Below, one piece after another: positions 24,794-34,157 of a stretch of DNA of 64,000 nucleotides. A program made the translations under genes and the position numbers. The stretch comes from Chromohalobacter canadensis (GTDB lineage: Bacteria > Pseudomonadota > Gammaproteobacteria > Pseudomonadales > Halomonadaceae), in contig NZ_CP140151.1 of the NCBI RefSeq assembly GCF_034479555.1, forward strand, positions 2,728,001 to 2,792,000, in the 5' to 3' direction. Each line of letters begins with the position of its first letter. Within the stretch, counting starts at the first letter, position 1. The notes below the pieces were generated by a model. It did not search any database and had not been told where the DNA came from. It worked only from the letters and a program-made list of their open reading frames with translations.

Positions 24794-27700
24794 ATGGCGG
24801 ACAGCCGGGAACACCGATTCCAGCAGGACATCATCGAGGCCATGACCGAAGCGGGGTGGCAAGTCGGCACCCCCAGTGGCTATGACCGCGCCACGGCGCT
24901 CTACACGGAAGACGTGATTGCCTATCAGCGGGAAGCGTGGCCCGAGCGCTGGGGAAAATTCTGCCAGGCCAATCCCCGCGCGCCGGAGAACGTGCTGATC
25001 CAGAAGCTCGTCCGCGAGCTGGAAAAGGCCGATACGCTCGATGTGTTGCGCCATGGCTTCAAGGTGCCGGGGGTGAAGCTCGACCTGTGCAGCTTCAAGC
25101 CCGACCATGCCATGAACCCCGACTCTCTGGCCCGCTATCGCGCCAACCGCCTGCGCGTGGTGCCGGAGGTCTCTTATTCCCCGCATGCCCGCGAGCAAGG
25201 CAAGGGCGGGCAGGCCTATAATCCCCGCCTCGACCTTGTACTGTTCGTCAACGGCATTCCCACCGCGACGCTGGAACTCAAGAGCGCGTTCAAGCAGTCC
25301 GTGGAGAACGCCAAACGTCAGTATCGCTTCGACCGCCCGATCAAGGACCCGGTCACGCGCAAGGCCGAGCCGCTGCTTACCTTCAAGCGTGGTGCTCTGG
25401 TTCATTTCGCCGTCAGTCAGTCGGAAGTCGCCATGACGACTCGGCTGTCGGGTAAGGACACCTTCTTCTTGCCCTTCAATCGGGGCTCCGAGGATGGCGG
25501 CGCGGGAAATCCTCTGCCTGAGGATGAACGCCGCTACGCAGCCGATTATCTCTGGCGGGAAGTGCTTCAACCGGATGCCTGGCTGAAGATCCTGGGGCGT
25601 TTTCTGCACCTGGAGAAAAAGACCAGCGAGGATTTCCACGGCCGCCGCCACACCAAGGAAACCCTCATCTTTCCGCGTTACCACCAGTGGGAAGCGGTCA
25701 ACCGGCTGATTCACGCCACGCGCGAGGAGGGCGCTGGCCAGCGATATCTGGTGCAGCACAGCGCGGGCTCCGGCAAATCCAACTCCATCGCCTGGTGTGC
25801 TCACCAACTGGCCAACCTCTATGCCGAGGACGGTGCCAAGCTCTTCAACTCGGTGATCGTGGTGACCGACCGCACCGTGCTCGACAGCCAGTTGCAAGAC
25901 ACCATCTATCAGTTCGAGCATGCCCACGGCGTGGTGTGTCCGATCACACGTGATGTTGGTAGTCAGAGTAAATCCGAGCAGCTTGCCGAGGCTTTGGCCA
26001 GCAACACGCGGATCATCATCGTCACCATCCAGACGTTTCCTGCGCTCTTCGATGCCCTGGACAAGCGGCCCAAGCTCGCCGAGGGCCGCTACGCGGTGAT
26101 CGCCGACGAAGCTCACTCTTCGCAGACCGGCAGTTCGGCCAGCAAGCTCAAGGCCCTGCTGGCGGCAGCGGGAGAAAACCTGGCAGACGAAGAAGAAGTG
26201 AGCTCAGAAGCGCTGATGGATGCCGCCGTGGCGGCTCGTCGCCCGAGTGAGCGCATCAGCTATTACGCGTTTACCGCTACCCCCAAGGCCAAGACGCTGG
26301 AGCTGTTCGGCCGGCCACCCGACTCGACGTTGCCCGCAGGTGACAATAACAAGCCCGAACCGTTTCACCTCTACTCCATGCGGCAGGCCATCGAGGAAGG
26401 TTTCATTCTCGATGTGCTCAAGAATTACGTTACCTACGGTACCGCGTGGAAGCTGGCCCATCCGGAGGCCGACGCCCAGGAGGTGGAGTCTAAGAAGGCG
26501 TCTCGAACCTTGGCGCGCTGGGTGCGTCTGCATCCCTACAATATCTCCCAGCGGGTAGAAATCATCGTCGAGCATTTTCGCGCCAATGTGCGCTACCTGC
26601 TGGATGGCCAGGCTAAGGCCATGGTGGTCACCGCCAGTCGACAAGAGGCCGTGCGCTATCAACTGGCCATGCGCGATTACATCGCCGATAAAGGCTATGA
26701 CAACGTGTATCCGCTGGTGGCCTTCTCGGGTAGCGTGCCGCCTGATGAGGTGATTCCAGAAGAAGTCACCGAGACCAGTCAGCGACTCAACCCAGGACTC
26801 AATGGCCGAGACCTGGCCGAAGCGTTCGATACCGATGACTACAACGTCATGATCGCCGCCAACAAGTTTCAGACCGGCTTCGATCAGCCCAAGTTGTGCG
26901 CCATGTACGTGGACAAGAAGCTCCAGGGCGTGGACTGCGTACAGACCCTCTCGCGGCTCAACCGGCTGTATCCCGGCAAGGAAACCTTCGTTCTCGACTT
27001 CTACAACGACGCCAAGGATATTCTCGATGCCTTCGCGCCGTATTACCGGCAGGCCGAGCTGGAGGGCGTCTCCGACCCTCAGGTGGTTTTCGATCTCAAG
27101 CGCACGCTGGACGCTGCCGGTATCTACCATTGGGAAGAAGTCGATGCTTTCGCCAAGGCTTTCTATGACTCCAAGGCGCCGGCTTCCAGCCTGAGCTACC
27201 ATTGTCAGCCCGCGCAGGACCGTTTTCAGAAGCGTTATAGCGCGCTGCTCGACCAGATCGACACCTGGACCGAGGCACGCCAACAGGCCGAGCAAAACGA
27301 TGATGAAAAAGGCCGCCTACGCGCCGAGCAGGAACTCAAGGACGCCGGCACCTCCCTCGATGAGCTCGATCTCTTTCGCAAGAACCTCACCAGCTTCGTA
27401 CGTTCCTACGAGTTTCTCAGCCAGATCATCACATTCGACGATCTCGAACTGGAACAACTGTGCGTTTACGCCAAACACCTCCAGCCACTACTGCGGAGTG
27501 AGCGACTGACGGACGAAGATCCAGTCGATGTCAGTGAACTGGAACTGACCCACTACCGCATGACCAAGCGCGCCGAACAACAACTGAAGCTGGAAGTAGC
27601 TGAGGGGAAGCCGCTCAAACCTGGCACCGACGTTGGCTCCGGCAAGCCCCACGACCCCGAGAAACAACGCCTCGCCGAGATCATCGAACGGCTCAACGAT

Positions 27701-28024
27701 CTTTATGGGTCCGAAGTCAGCGACGACGACAAGCTGCACTTCGCCAACGGCATCGCCGACCGCATCGAACGCGACGAAGCGGTGATGGCCCAAGTGCGCA
27801 ATCACAGCGAAGACCAAGTGATGCACGGCCTATTTCCGAAGAAGGTTACCGACGTCGTACTCGATAGCATGAGCGATCAAGAAAAGCTCAGCATGCCGCT
27901 GCTGGAGAATGAGGAGACGGGCAGGCAGTTTGCGCTTTTGATTCTCAAGCTATTGGCGGGGAGGTCGAGTCGTGAAGTGTATGCTGGAAAGTCATCTACT
28001 GAAGGGTTCAACTATGACCGCTAA
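24794..28024 (+). CDS. hsdR: Type I restriction endonuclease subunit HsdR
   Basis: A 1076-residue motor-nuclease subunit. The N-terminal nuclease core shows Asp in RLDLVLFVNG (about residue 145) and Glu-x-Lys in TLELKSAF (about 160-162). The SF2 helicase follows: Walker A HSAGSGKS (about 322-329), DEAH at about 438-441, and later motifs (FTATPKAKT, FQTGFDQPKL, QTLSRLNR). The C-terminal region (LTHYRMTKRAEQQLK, GSGKPHDPEKQRLAEIIERLN) binds the methyltransferase core. It translocates DNA and cuts unmodified DNA at a distance. It is complete and lies 65 bases after the abi gene. Confidence 0.95.
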   Translation: MADSREHRFQQDIIEAMTEAGWQVGTPSGYDRATALYTEDVIAYQREAWPERWGKFCQANPRAPENVLIQKLVRELEKADTLDVLRHGFKVPGVKLDLCSFKPDHAMNPDSLARYRANRLRVVPEVSYSPHAREQGKGGQAYNPRLDLVLFVNGIPTATLELKSAFKQSVENAKRQYRFDRPIKDPVTRKAEPLLTFKRGALVHFAVSQSEVAMTTRLSGKDTFFLPFNRGSEDGGAGNPLPEDERRYAADYLWREVLQPDAWLKILGRFLHLEKKTSEDFHGRRHTKETLIFPRYHQWEAVNRLIHATREEGAGQRYLVQHSAGSGKSNSIAWCAHQLANLYAEDGAKLFNSVIVVTDRTVLDSQLQDTIYQFEHAHGVVCPITRDVGSQSKSEQLAEALASNTRIIIVTIQTFPALFDALDKRPKLAEGRYAVIADEAHSSQTGSSASKLKALLAAAGENLADEEEVSSEALMDAAVAARRPSERISYYAFTATPKAKTLELFGRPPDSTLPAGDNNKPEPFHLYSMRQAIEEGFILDVLKNYVTYGTAWKLAHPEADAQEVESKKASRTLARWVRLHPYNISQRVEIIVEHFRANVRYLLDGQAKAMVVTASRQEAVRYQLAMRDYIADKGYDNVYPLVAFSGSVPPDEVIPEEVTETSQRLNPGLNGRDLAEAFDTDDYNVMIAANKFQTGFDQPKLCAMYVDKKLQGVDCVQTLSRLNRLYPGKETFVLDFYNDAKDILDAFAPYYRQAELEGVSDPQVVFDLKRTLDAAGIYHWEEVDAFAKAFYDSKAPASSLSYHCQPAQDRFQKRYSALLDQIDTWTEARQQAEQNDDEKGRLRAEQELKDAGTSLDELDLFRKNLTSFVRSYEFLSQIITFDDLELEQLCVYAKHLQPLLRSERLTDEDPVDVSELELTHYRMTKRAEQQLKLEVAEGKPLKPGTDVGSGKPHDPEKQRLAEIIERLNDLYGSEVSDDDKLHFANGIADRIERDEAVMAQVRNHSEDQVMHGLFPKKVTDVVLDSMSDQEKLSMPLLENEETGRQFALLILKLLAGRSSREVYAGKSSTEGFNYDR

Positions 28025-28049
28025 CGACCCAAAGCGGCCTTCGAGAGGT

Positions 28050-28080
28050 TTGAACGCGGTCTCATTTAGCATAGTATAAT
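28050..28080 (+). promoter_or_regulatory. Candidate promoter of the Gabija-like operon
   Basis: A perfect -10 TATAAT at 28075-28080 with TTGAAC at 28050-28055 (spacer 19). It lies 54 bases upstream of the gajA-like start, separating this operon from hsdR. Confidence 0.55.
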
Positions 28081-28133
28081 ATTTTGCCAACAGCGATGTA
28101 GAACCGACAGCGCATCAACGACTAGAGAGAAAA

Positions 28134-29900
28134 ATGCCAGATTCAGCTCGCATTTATAAGTTGATTATTAAGCGATTCCGCGGGATCGAAAAGCTCGAAT
28201 GGACGCCAGCGCTAGGGATGAATGTATTACTTGGCGGAGGGGATGCGGGAAAGTCCACTATTCTCGACGCTGTGCGACTGCTGTTACATCCGTCGAATCA
28301 TGTCTCGGTGTCAGAATTTGATTATTGGAAACGTCAGCATGACGATGAATTCGCTATTGAGGCGATTATTTCGCTACCAGACTCTACAGAAATCGGTCAC
28401 CAGCAAAAATTTGCTTGGCCTTGGCAGTGGAATGGCCATGAGGCAGTTGTTCCATCTGTTGATGAGGGTGGTGCGGAGGACAGTGAACCGGTATATCGCA
28501 TCCGTGCGATTGGGACCACAGATCTTGAGATGAGTTGGGAAATCGTCCAACCCAATGAAGAAACGGATTCCTTATCAGCTGCAGTGCGTCGCAAGATCGG
28601 TGTTGTACGTCTGACGAACGATACGCGTAACGATCGAGATCTACGGCTCGTCTATGGCTCAGCCTTGGATCGCTTGGTCGCCGATCCGGCGCTAAGAGGT
28701 CGGCTCGGTCGGCGTTTGTCGGAAATTGATTTACAAACTGAGCTCGGAGACGATTCGACCGCAGCTTTGGCCACACTAGATAATACTCTCGCTGCTGAAC
28801 AATTGCCTCATAACCTAGCCTTAGGACTGACATCAAGCCAAGGCCTGTCAATAGGCGCTCTCACTGGATTGGTCGCAACGGATTCAAGTGGAACCCAATT
28901 GCCACTTGCAAGTTGGGGATCAGGCACGCGCCGTATGGTTACGCTCCAGATCGCAAAAGCGACCGAAGCTAATACACGAATAACAATTATCGACGAGATC
29001 GAGCGGGGCCTAGAGCCTTATCGCTTGCGAAATCTCACGCATTCGTTGCTAAATGACGGGGTGCAAGGTTTTATCACCACCCACAGTGCAGTCGCCATCA
29101 GCGCAATGGCGGACGCTCATCTTTGGTATCTAGATTCGGGCGGTCAAATAGGTGAACTCCAAGGCGCTGATATAGCACGTCAACAACAGCGCGACGCCGA
29201 GACCTTTCTTGCCAAGCTCGCTGTAATCTGCGAAGGCGTTACGGAAATGGGGTTTCTCTCCGTACTTCTCGAACGTGGAATCGAGGGCGACTACCGTAAT
29301 TACGGCATTCATTTAGCTGATGGTAAAGGCAACGATTCCACCTTAGCTCTGCTCAAATCGCTGAACGGCGCGGGTCTACAGTTCGCAGGATTTGCAGACG
29401 ATGAGGGCCGTGATCCAGGTCAATGGAGAGATCTCAAGGTGAGCATGGGCCACCGCCTTTTTCAATGGCCAGACCAACGCTGCTCTGAAGAAGCGGTAAT
29501 CGGAACAATTGGCGTCGAAAATCTACATTTACTTCTACGTGACGACGACGGTGACCTTATCGGCGATCGGATGCGGACGCTCGCGACCCGGATTGGTTCG
29601 CAAACCAAAACGCTTGAAGCTATTGAAGAGAGTTGCGCACGCAATGATATGACACTCCGCCAACTAATTATCGAGGCGGCGACTGGTAAGGCGCCAGATT
29701 GTTTGGAGAGACCGCAACGAAAGGAGTGGAAAGCCCACGCAAAGCAGTGGTTCAAATCAGAGTTAGGTGGCCGTGAGCTTGCATGCCACATGTTCAGGCT
29801 TGGCGGTTGGCCTGCGCTGAAAAGTATCTTACTGCCGCACATTAACGCTATTCGCCTAGTCGTTGAGTTGCCGGAAATTGAGAATATTAGCAATGGGTGA
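28134..29900 (+). CDS. OLD-family ATPase/TOPRIM nuclease (GajA-like)
   Basis: A 588-residue protein. The N-terminal ABC-type ATPase has Walker A GGGDAGKST (about residues 33-41), Walker B RITIIDEIERGLE and the H-loop TTHSAV. A TOPRIM nuclease domain follows: AVICEGVTEMGFLSVLLERG with the catalytic Glu, then FADDEG with two Asp. Length, domain order and the UvrD-like partner overlapping it by 8 bases match GajA of the Gabija anti-phage system, a nucleotide-sensing DNA nickase held off by ATP and released when nucleotides fall. PARIS or retron-associated OLD proteins are alternatives, but the helicase partner favours Gabija. Confidence 0.85.
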   Translation: MPDSARIYKLIIKRFRGIEKLEWTPALGMNVLLGGGDAGKSTILDAVRLLLHPSNHVSVSEFDYWKRQHDDEFAIEAIISLPDSTEIGHQQKFAWPWQWNGHEAVVPSVDEGGAEDSEPVYRIRAIGTTDLEMSWEIVQPNEETDSLSAAVRRKIGVVRLTNDTRNDRDLRLVYGSALDRLVADPALRGRLGRRLSEIDLQTELGDDSTAALATLDNTLAAEQLPHNLALGLTSSQGLSIGALTGLVATDSSGTQLPLASWGSGTRRMVTLQIAKATEANTRITIIDEIERGLEPYRLRNLTHSLLNDGVQGFITTHSAVAISAMADAHLWYLDSGGQIGELQGADIARQQQRDAETFLAKLAVICEGVTEMGFLSVLLERGIEGDYRNYGIHLADGKGNDSTLALLKSLNGAGLQFAGFADDEGRDPGQWRDLKVSMGHRLFQWPDQRCSEEAVIGTIGVENLHLLLRDDDGDLIGDRMRTLATRIGSQTKTLEAIEESCARNDMTLRQLIIEAATGKAPDCLERPQRKEWKAHAKQWFKSELGGRELACHMFRLGGWPALKSILLPHINAIRLVVELPEIENISNG

Positions 29901-31419
29901 CGATGAAATCGCTGAGCTGTTAGACTCGCCTGAGCGGCTAGTGACTGTGTGTGCCCCAGCCGGTTGTGGGAAGACATACCAAGGTGCTCTCTACGCTGCT
30001 CGCGCGCTGGCTAACTTGAATCGCGGGCGGGTACTAATCCTGACGCACACTCACGCAGCCTGCAACGTTTTCGCCTCTGCAACGAGCAGCGTGAGCGCGC
30101 GCGTTGAGATCAAAACGCTTGATGCGTTCATCGTTGAAATTGCTCGCATCTACCATAGGCCACTCGACCTCCCATCTGACCCAGCTGCTTGGGCCCAAAG
30201 TCAAGATGGTGACTTCGCAGTCATCGCCGAGCGTGTGGCCGGCTTATTAGTAAGCCGGCCTATGGTCGCGACCGCACTGGCGCGACGCTACCCCGTCATT
30301 ATCGGTGATGAACACCAAGATTCAAGTTCGGCACAACACCAGTTGATGATGTCTTTGCACAGCGCCGGCACTGTGATGAGGTTGTTTGGGGATCGAATGC
30401 AGACTCTATATGGCAATAAAACTGCGGCCGAACGCCAAGCCGATCAGGTTCGTTGGGATGAGCTGGGCGACAAGGGAAAAATCGGCACGTTAAGTAACCC
30501 TCATCGCTGGCACGATGGTTCAGTCGATCTCGGGCGATGGATACTACGAGCGCGAGAAGCACTCGAAAATGGTGAGGCGGTTGATCTACGTGAGCCATTG
30601 CCAGAGGGGTTAGGAGTAATTCGAGTTGAAAATCGATCCCAGCGACACAATGACTTCTGGCTTAATCCAGATGACCGCCGCCCTATCGATGCAAAAATTA
30701 ACCGGTTACCAAGCATGCTAGTGCTCAGCCGTAATAACGATACAGTCAAATCGCTGCGGGTTTTCTGGAATCGGCGCTACTCAATATGGGAAGGCCACAC
30801 GCGCTATGCCCTGACCGAACTATTGTCTGCGCTTGAGCTTGACTGCGGCAACGTTGTAGCTCTCGCCAATGCAACGGTTAGCTTCTTACAAAAAACTTGT
30901 AAAGGGTTCGCAAATCGTAGCCATGCAGATCGCTTTTTACGAGAGGCCCGCGAGGGGTGTATATCGAGTGCTCGTGGTAAGCCAGCACTTCTTCAGGCTA
31001 TGGCTAAAGAATTGGTTGATCGACCCAACCACATTGGTGTATCCCGATGCTTACAGCTATTAAATGGATTTGTTTCTGAGGAGGCAGGTGGGTTCACAGA
31101 AATTAAAATCGACTATCGGCGCGAGTTTCGTGATGCAGTCTCGCTCGGTGGCTTCTCAGATTCCTCGATTGCCCTGCGCGAGATAAATCGCCGACGTGCC
31201 TTCATTCGTCCCACGCCGCCCGGTAAGGCACTTAGCACAATTCATAAGGCCAAAGGCATGGAATGCGATCACGCAATCATCATGCCGTGCGATCGACAAA
31301 GCTTCAGTAATTCAGCAATATCTCGATGCTTATTGTATGTTGCATTGAGTCGTGCCAAACGGTCGCTTACGTTAATTGTGCCGCACGATGATCCCAGTCC
31401 ATTGCTTTTATTGGATTGA
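29893..31419 (+). CDS. UvrD/Rep-like helicase (GajB-like)
   Basis: A 508-residue SF1 helicase starting at ATG 29893, inside the end of the preceding gene; an upstream TTG at 29863 is less likely. Motifs: Walker A APAGCGKT (about residues 19-26), Walker B GDEHQDSS, and the C-terminal STIHKAKGMECDHAI and LYVALSRAKRSL characteristic of UvrD-type enzymes. It is shorter than housekeeping UvrD (about 720), as GajB is. In Gabija, GajB acts with GajA after phage DNA ends appear. Both genes here are intact. Confidence 0.85.
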   Translation: MGDDEIAELLDSPERLVTVCAPAGCGKTYQGALYAARALANLNRGRVLILTHTHAACNVFASATSSVSARVEIKTLDAFIVEIARIYHRPLDLPSDPAAWAQSQDGDFAVIAERVAGLLVSRPMVATALARRYPVIIGDEHQDSSSAQHQLMMSLHSAGTVMRLFGDRMQTLYGNKTAAERQADQVRWDELGDKGKIGTLSNPHRWHDGSVDLGRWILRAREALENGEAVDLREPLPEGLGVIRVENRSQRHNDFWLNPDDRRPIDAKINRLPSMLVLSRNNDTVKSLRVFWNRRYSIWEGHTRYALTELLSALELDCGNVVALANATVSFLQKTCKGFANRSHADRFLREAREGCISSARGKPALLQAMAKELVDRPNHIGVSRCLQLLNGFVSEEAGGFTEIKIDYRREFRDAVSLGGFSDSSIALREINRRRAFIRPTPPGKALSTIHKAKGMECDHAIIMPCDRQSFSNSAISRCLLYVALSRAKRSLTLIVPHDDPSPLLLLD

Positions 31420-31499
31420 CTCGAACGACCGTTTCTTAAGATTTAATTGTTGCTGGGTGGCGCTGACCTAACTATTTTATTAAGGGTGATAAAGGTATT

Positions 31500-32555
31500 A
31501 TGAGTGTTGACATGTATCGCCGTCAAGTCGTGCAAATCCGTGGCGCTATAGCTAAATTTGTGGATCAGAAGGCTAAGGAATCACAGAAGGCTGCTGATGC
31601 AGGAAGAAAGTCCCTTTCTGCAGAGTCTGCTGCTAACAAGACCAAACAGCTTTCTACAGTTACGTCAAAGCTCAAAGAAGCGAGTCGACACGCTGATGTA
31701 CAAGCAAAGCATTTAAATGAAGTGGCTAAGCTAGAGAAGAAGATTGCAGCTGAAAACAAGAAGCTGGTAACAGCTCAAGGAAGGTTAGAGAGCGAAGAGG
31801 AGAAAGTCCTGAAAAAAAGAAATGCTGAACATAAGAAGATGCAAGAGGGACATGAACGCCAGCTCAGTAAGTTAGAATATAGCCTAAAAGAGCACGACGT
31901 TCTTCACAACGAAGCTGCAGCGCGAATAGACAAATTGAGCGCTCTCCCAGAAGAGATTATCGTTGCGTTCTTTGCAACTGACCCAACAATAGCTTCTGAT
32001 CGCAGATTGCTACTGGATGAAGAGGTCAGAGAAATTCACCAAAAGATTCGTCTTTCAGATCATCGCGATGCAGTTAGGCTTGAGTCGAGGTGGGCGTTGC
32101 GTCCTGGTGACATTCTTCAATATATGAATGAACTTAACCCTACGATCGTACATTTTAGTGGCCATGGCAGCAATCAAGATGAGCTCGTGCTTCAAGACCG
32201 AAACGGCAAGGCCATACCTGTATCGATGGATAGCATTATTGGCACCTTTGAACTTTACGACTCAGTGCGCCTATTATTCTTCAATACGTGCCATTCATAC
32301 AGGCAAGCAGCTGCATGTACGCAATATATAGATGCAGCAATTGGAATGAATCAGTCAATTGGGGATGAAGCAGCACGTATATTTTCAGCACAGTTCTATT
32401 CGGCAATTGGTTTCGGTGAGTCAGTTACAAAGGCTTTTAGGCAAGCGAAGAATGCGCTAATGCTCGAAGGTATTGATGAGGAATCTACACCCGAGCTCCA
32501 TTTGCGCGATGGGGTTGATGAAGCCGAACTCATATTAGTAAGACCAGAATACTGA
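31500..32555 (+). CDS. Coiled-coil CHAT-domain (caspase-like) protease
   Basis: A 351-residue protein. Residues 1-150 are a long charged coiled coil (QKAADAGRKSLSAESAANK, then KKIAAENKKLVTAQGRLESE). From about residue 155 a CHAT protease domain follows: the catalytic His lies in IVHFSGHGS and the catalytic Cys in LLFFNTCHS, the caspase-like dyad. The C-terminus (IGMNQSIGDEAARIFSAQFYSAIGFG, quoted in part) is typical of this CHAT subfamily. It begins 80 bases after the gajB-like gene on the same strand, so it may be a third component of, or a passenger beside, the Gabija-like pair. CHAT proteases often act as abortive-infection effectors. Confidence 0.85.
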   Translation: MSVDMYRRQVVQIRGAIAKFVDQKAKESQKAADAGRKSLSAESAANKTKQLSTVTSKLKEASRHADVQAKHLNEVAKLEKKIAAENKKLVTAQGRLESEEEKVLKKRNAEHKKMQEGHERQLSKLEYSLKEHDVLHNEAAARIDKLSALPEEIIVAFFATDPTIASDRRLLLDEEVREIHQKIRLSDHRDAVRLESRWALRPGDILQYMNELNPTIVHFSGHGSNQDELVLQDRNGKAIPVSMDSIIGTFELYDSVRLLFFNTCHSYRQAAACTQYIDAAIGMNQSIGDEAARIFSAQFYSAIGFGESVTKAFRQAKNALMLEGIDEESTPELHLRDGVDEAELILVRPEY

Positions 32556-33093
32556 CCCTCTTTTACTAGGGTTAAGTCAACTTTTGAAAAGTTAAATAGC
32601 AGTAACTAAGCTAAATCTTACTACCGCCCAAAAAGGTGCTCGAATGGACGCGGCGTCGAGCGCCACTCAGCAGCAAAAATACTATATAAGTGTTGCCTTA
32701 ATGTACGCTTTTGGTCGAAATCAGTCACCTTTTTTGAGAGAAATCCAATCTTGCAATCCTTGATACGCGTACTGCCGGATAGTGGGAAATCCCCAAACAG
32801 TACGCCGCCGGTACACACCACCTTCCTACGCTATCCTCAATTTTCGCTAAGTTACTGATTCCAAAGAACTGTACCTTTATCTCAATTATGGTTGCTTGTC
32901 CTTTAATACCAGTATCTTATTGACTTAAAAGCAAATTCATAATCTCCAGCCTCAAACCTTACGCTCCCCACCACCCATTCCCCTCGCCGCACTCGCGGAA
33001 ACATGACCTCGATCAATCTCTTTTCCCTGGCCCTTCCTATACTCAGTCGGAGTGCCTGCCGAGTCGCGGTGGGCGTTACCCGGGGAGGGTGGC
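32556..33093. other. Non-coding right junction of the island
   Basis: This 538-base stretch has no convincing gene. It contains the second long direct repeat (32809-32944). Bases 32560-32800 are AT-rich and featureless apart from short open frames without ribosome sites. Sequence after about 32950 returns to backbone-like composition and leads to the alcohol dehydrogenase gene, whose GGGGAGGG ribosome site is at 33082-33089. Confidence 0.5.
32809..32944 (+). repeat. Long imperfect direct repeat, right copy
   Basis: Aligns with 13285-13423 over its full length, but identity stops at TTCATAATC, so only the first bases of the tRNA fragment remain. Together the two copies enclose ~19.5 kb of accessory genes. 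Confidence 0.75.
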
Positions 33094-34122
33094 ATGAAAG
33101 CGCTTGTCTATGAGGGAGTGGGGCAGCGGGCCTGGAAGGAGAAGGAACGACCCGCAATCGAGCAACCCACGGATGCCATCGTGCGGGTGACGCATACCAC
33201 CATTTGCGGTACCGACTTGCACATCCTCAAGGGCGATGTGCCGGCGGTGACGCCGGGGCGCACCCTGGGCCATGAAGGCATCGGGGTGATCGAGGAGGTC
33301 GGCGGGGGCGTCAGCGGTCTCGCGGTTGGCGATCAGGTGCTGATCTCGTGCATCACGTCGTGCGGGCACTGCGATTACTGCAAGCAGGGCATGTACGCGC
33401 ATTGCCGCGATGGCGGGTGGATTCTCGGGCACAAGATCGATGGCACCCAGGCCGAGGTCGTGCGCATTCCGCATGCCGCCAACAGCCTGTACCGGCTGCC
33501 GCCGGGGCTGGAGCCTGCCGCGGCGCTGATGCTGAGCGACATCCTGCCCACCGGCCACGAGATCGGTGCGTTGAACGGCGAGGTCTCGCTGGGGGATACC
33601 GTGGCCATCGTCGGTGCTGGGCCCATCGGGCTGGCCGCCTTGTTGACCGCGCGCTTCTATTCGCCGGGGCGCATCATCATGGTCGACCCGGACGAGAACC
33701 GCCTCGCCGTGGCGCGGCAACTGGGCGCGACCGACACCGTCAGTGCCGATCCGGTGGAGACGGTCATGTCGCTCACTGACGGCGAGGGCGTCGACGTGGC
33801 CATGGAGGCCGTGGGCATCCCCGAGACGTTCGATACCTGCCAGCGCATCCTGCGTCCGGGCGGACGGCTCGCCAACATCGGCGTCCATGGCCGCAGCGTC
33901 GAATTGCGCCTCGAGGAGCTGTGGATCAAGAACGTCACGGTCCGCACCGGGCTGGTGAACACCAATACCATTCCCGTGCTCATGCGGTTTCTCGAGACCG
34001 GTGGCATCGATGCCGAAAGCCTGATCACCCACCGTTTCGCGCTGGACGAGATCGAAAAGGCGTATGAGGTGTTCTCGCGTGCCGCTTCGGAAAAGGCCAT
34101 CAAGATGCTGCTGACCGCCTGA
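33094..34122 (+). CDS. Zinc-dependent NAD(P) alcohol dehydrogenase (MDR family)
   Basis: A 342-residue medium-chain dehydrogenase. Catalytic zinc ligands are Cys38 (ICGTD) and His60-Glu61 (LGHEGIG); the structural zinc site is the four-Cys lobe CGHCDYC...HC (residues 90-104). The Rossmann motif is GAGPIGLAA (about 170-178) with an acidic residue after beta-2 (MVDPDENR), favouring NAD. The start at ATG 33094 has a strong GGGGAGGG site. It is the first backbone gene and is followed 35 bases later by an acetyl-CoA synthetase/acetyltransferase fusion, so the pair may convert an alcohol to aldehyde and handle the acyl-CoA. The substrate is unknown. Confidence 0.9.
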   Translation: MKALVYEGVGQRAWKEKERPAIEQPTDAIVRVTHTTICGTDLHILKGDVPAVTPGRTLGHEGIGVIEEVGGGVSGLAVGDQVLISCITSCGHCDYCKQGMYAHCRDGGWILGHKIDGTQAEVVRIPHAANSLYRLPPGLEPAAALMLSDILPTGHEIGALNGEVSLGDTVAIVGAGPIGLAALLTARFYSPGRIIMVDPDENRLAVARQLGATDTVSADPVETVMSLTDGEGVDVAMEAVGIPETFDTCQRILRPGGRLANIGVHGRSVELRLEELWIKNVTVRTGLVNTNTIPVLMRFLETGGIDAESLITHRFALDEIEKAYEVFSRAASEKAIKMLLTA

Positions 34123-34157
34123 TGGCTGCCGCTCGCTGAACGGACCGGAGAGGCCCG

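Noticed and set aside
24737..27295. Long minus-strand open frames (459 and 363 codons) opposite hsdR
   Set aside because: They overlap a gene with clear nuclease and helicase motifs and show no protein character of their own.
28134..29900. GajA-like protein as a PARIS AriA or retron-linked OLD protein
   Set aside because: The overlapping partner is a UvrD-like helicase, not a DUF4435 protein or reverse transcriptase, so Gabija fits better.
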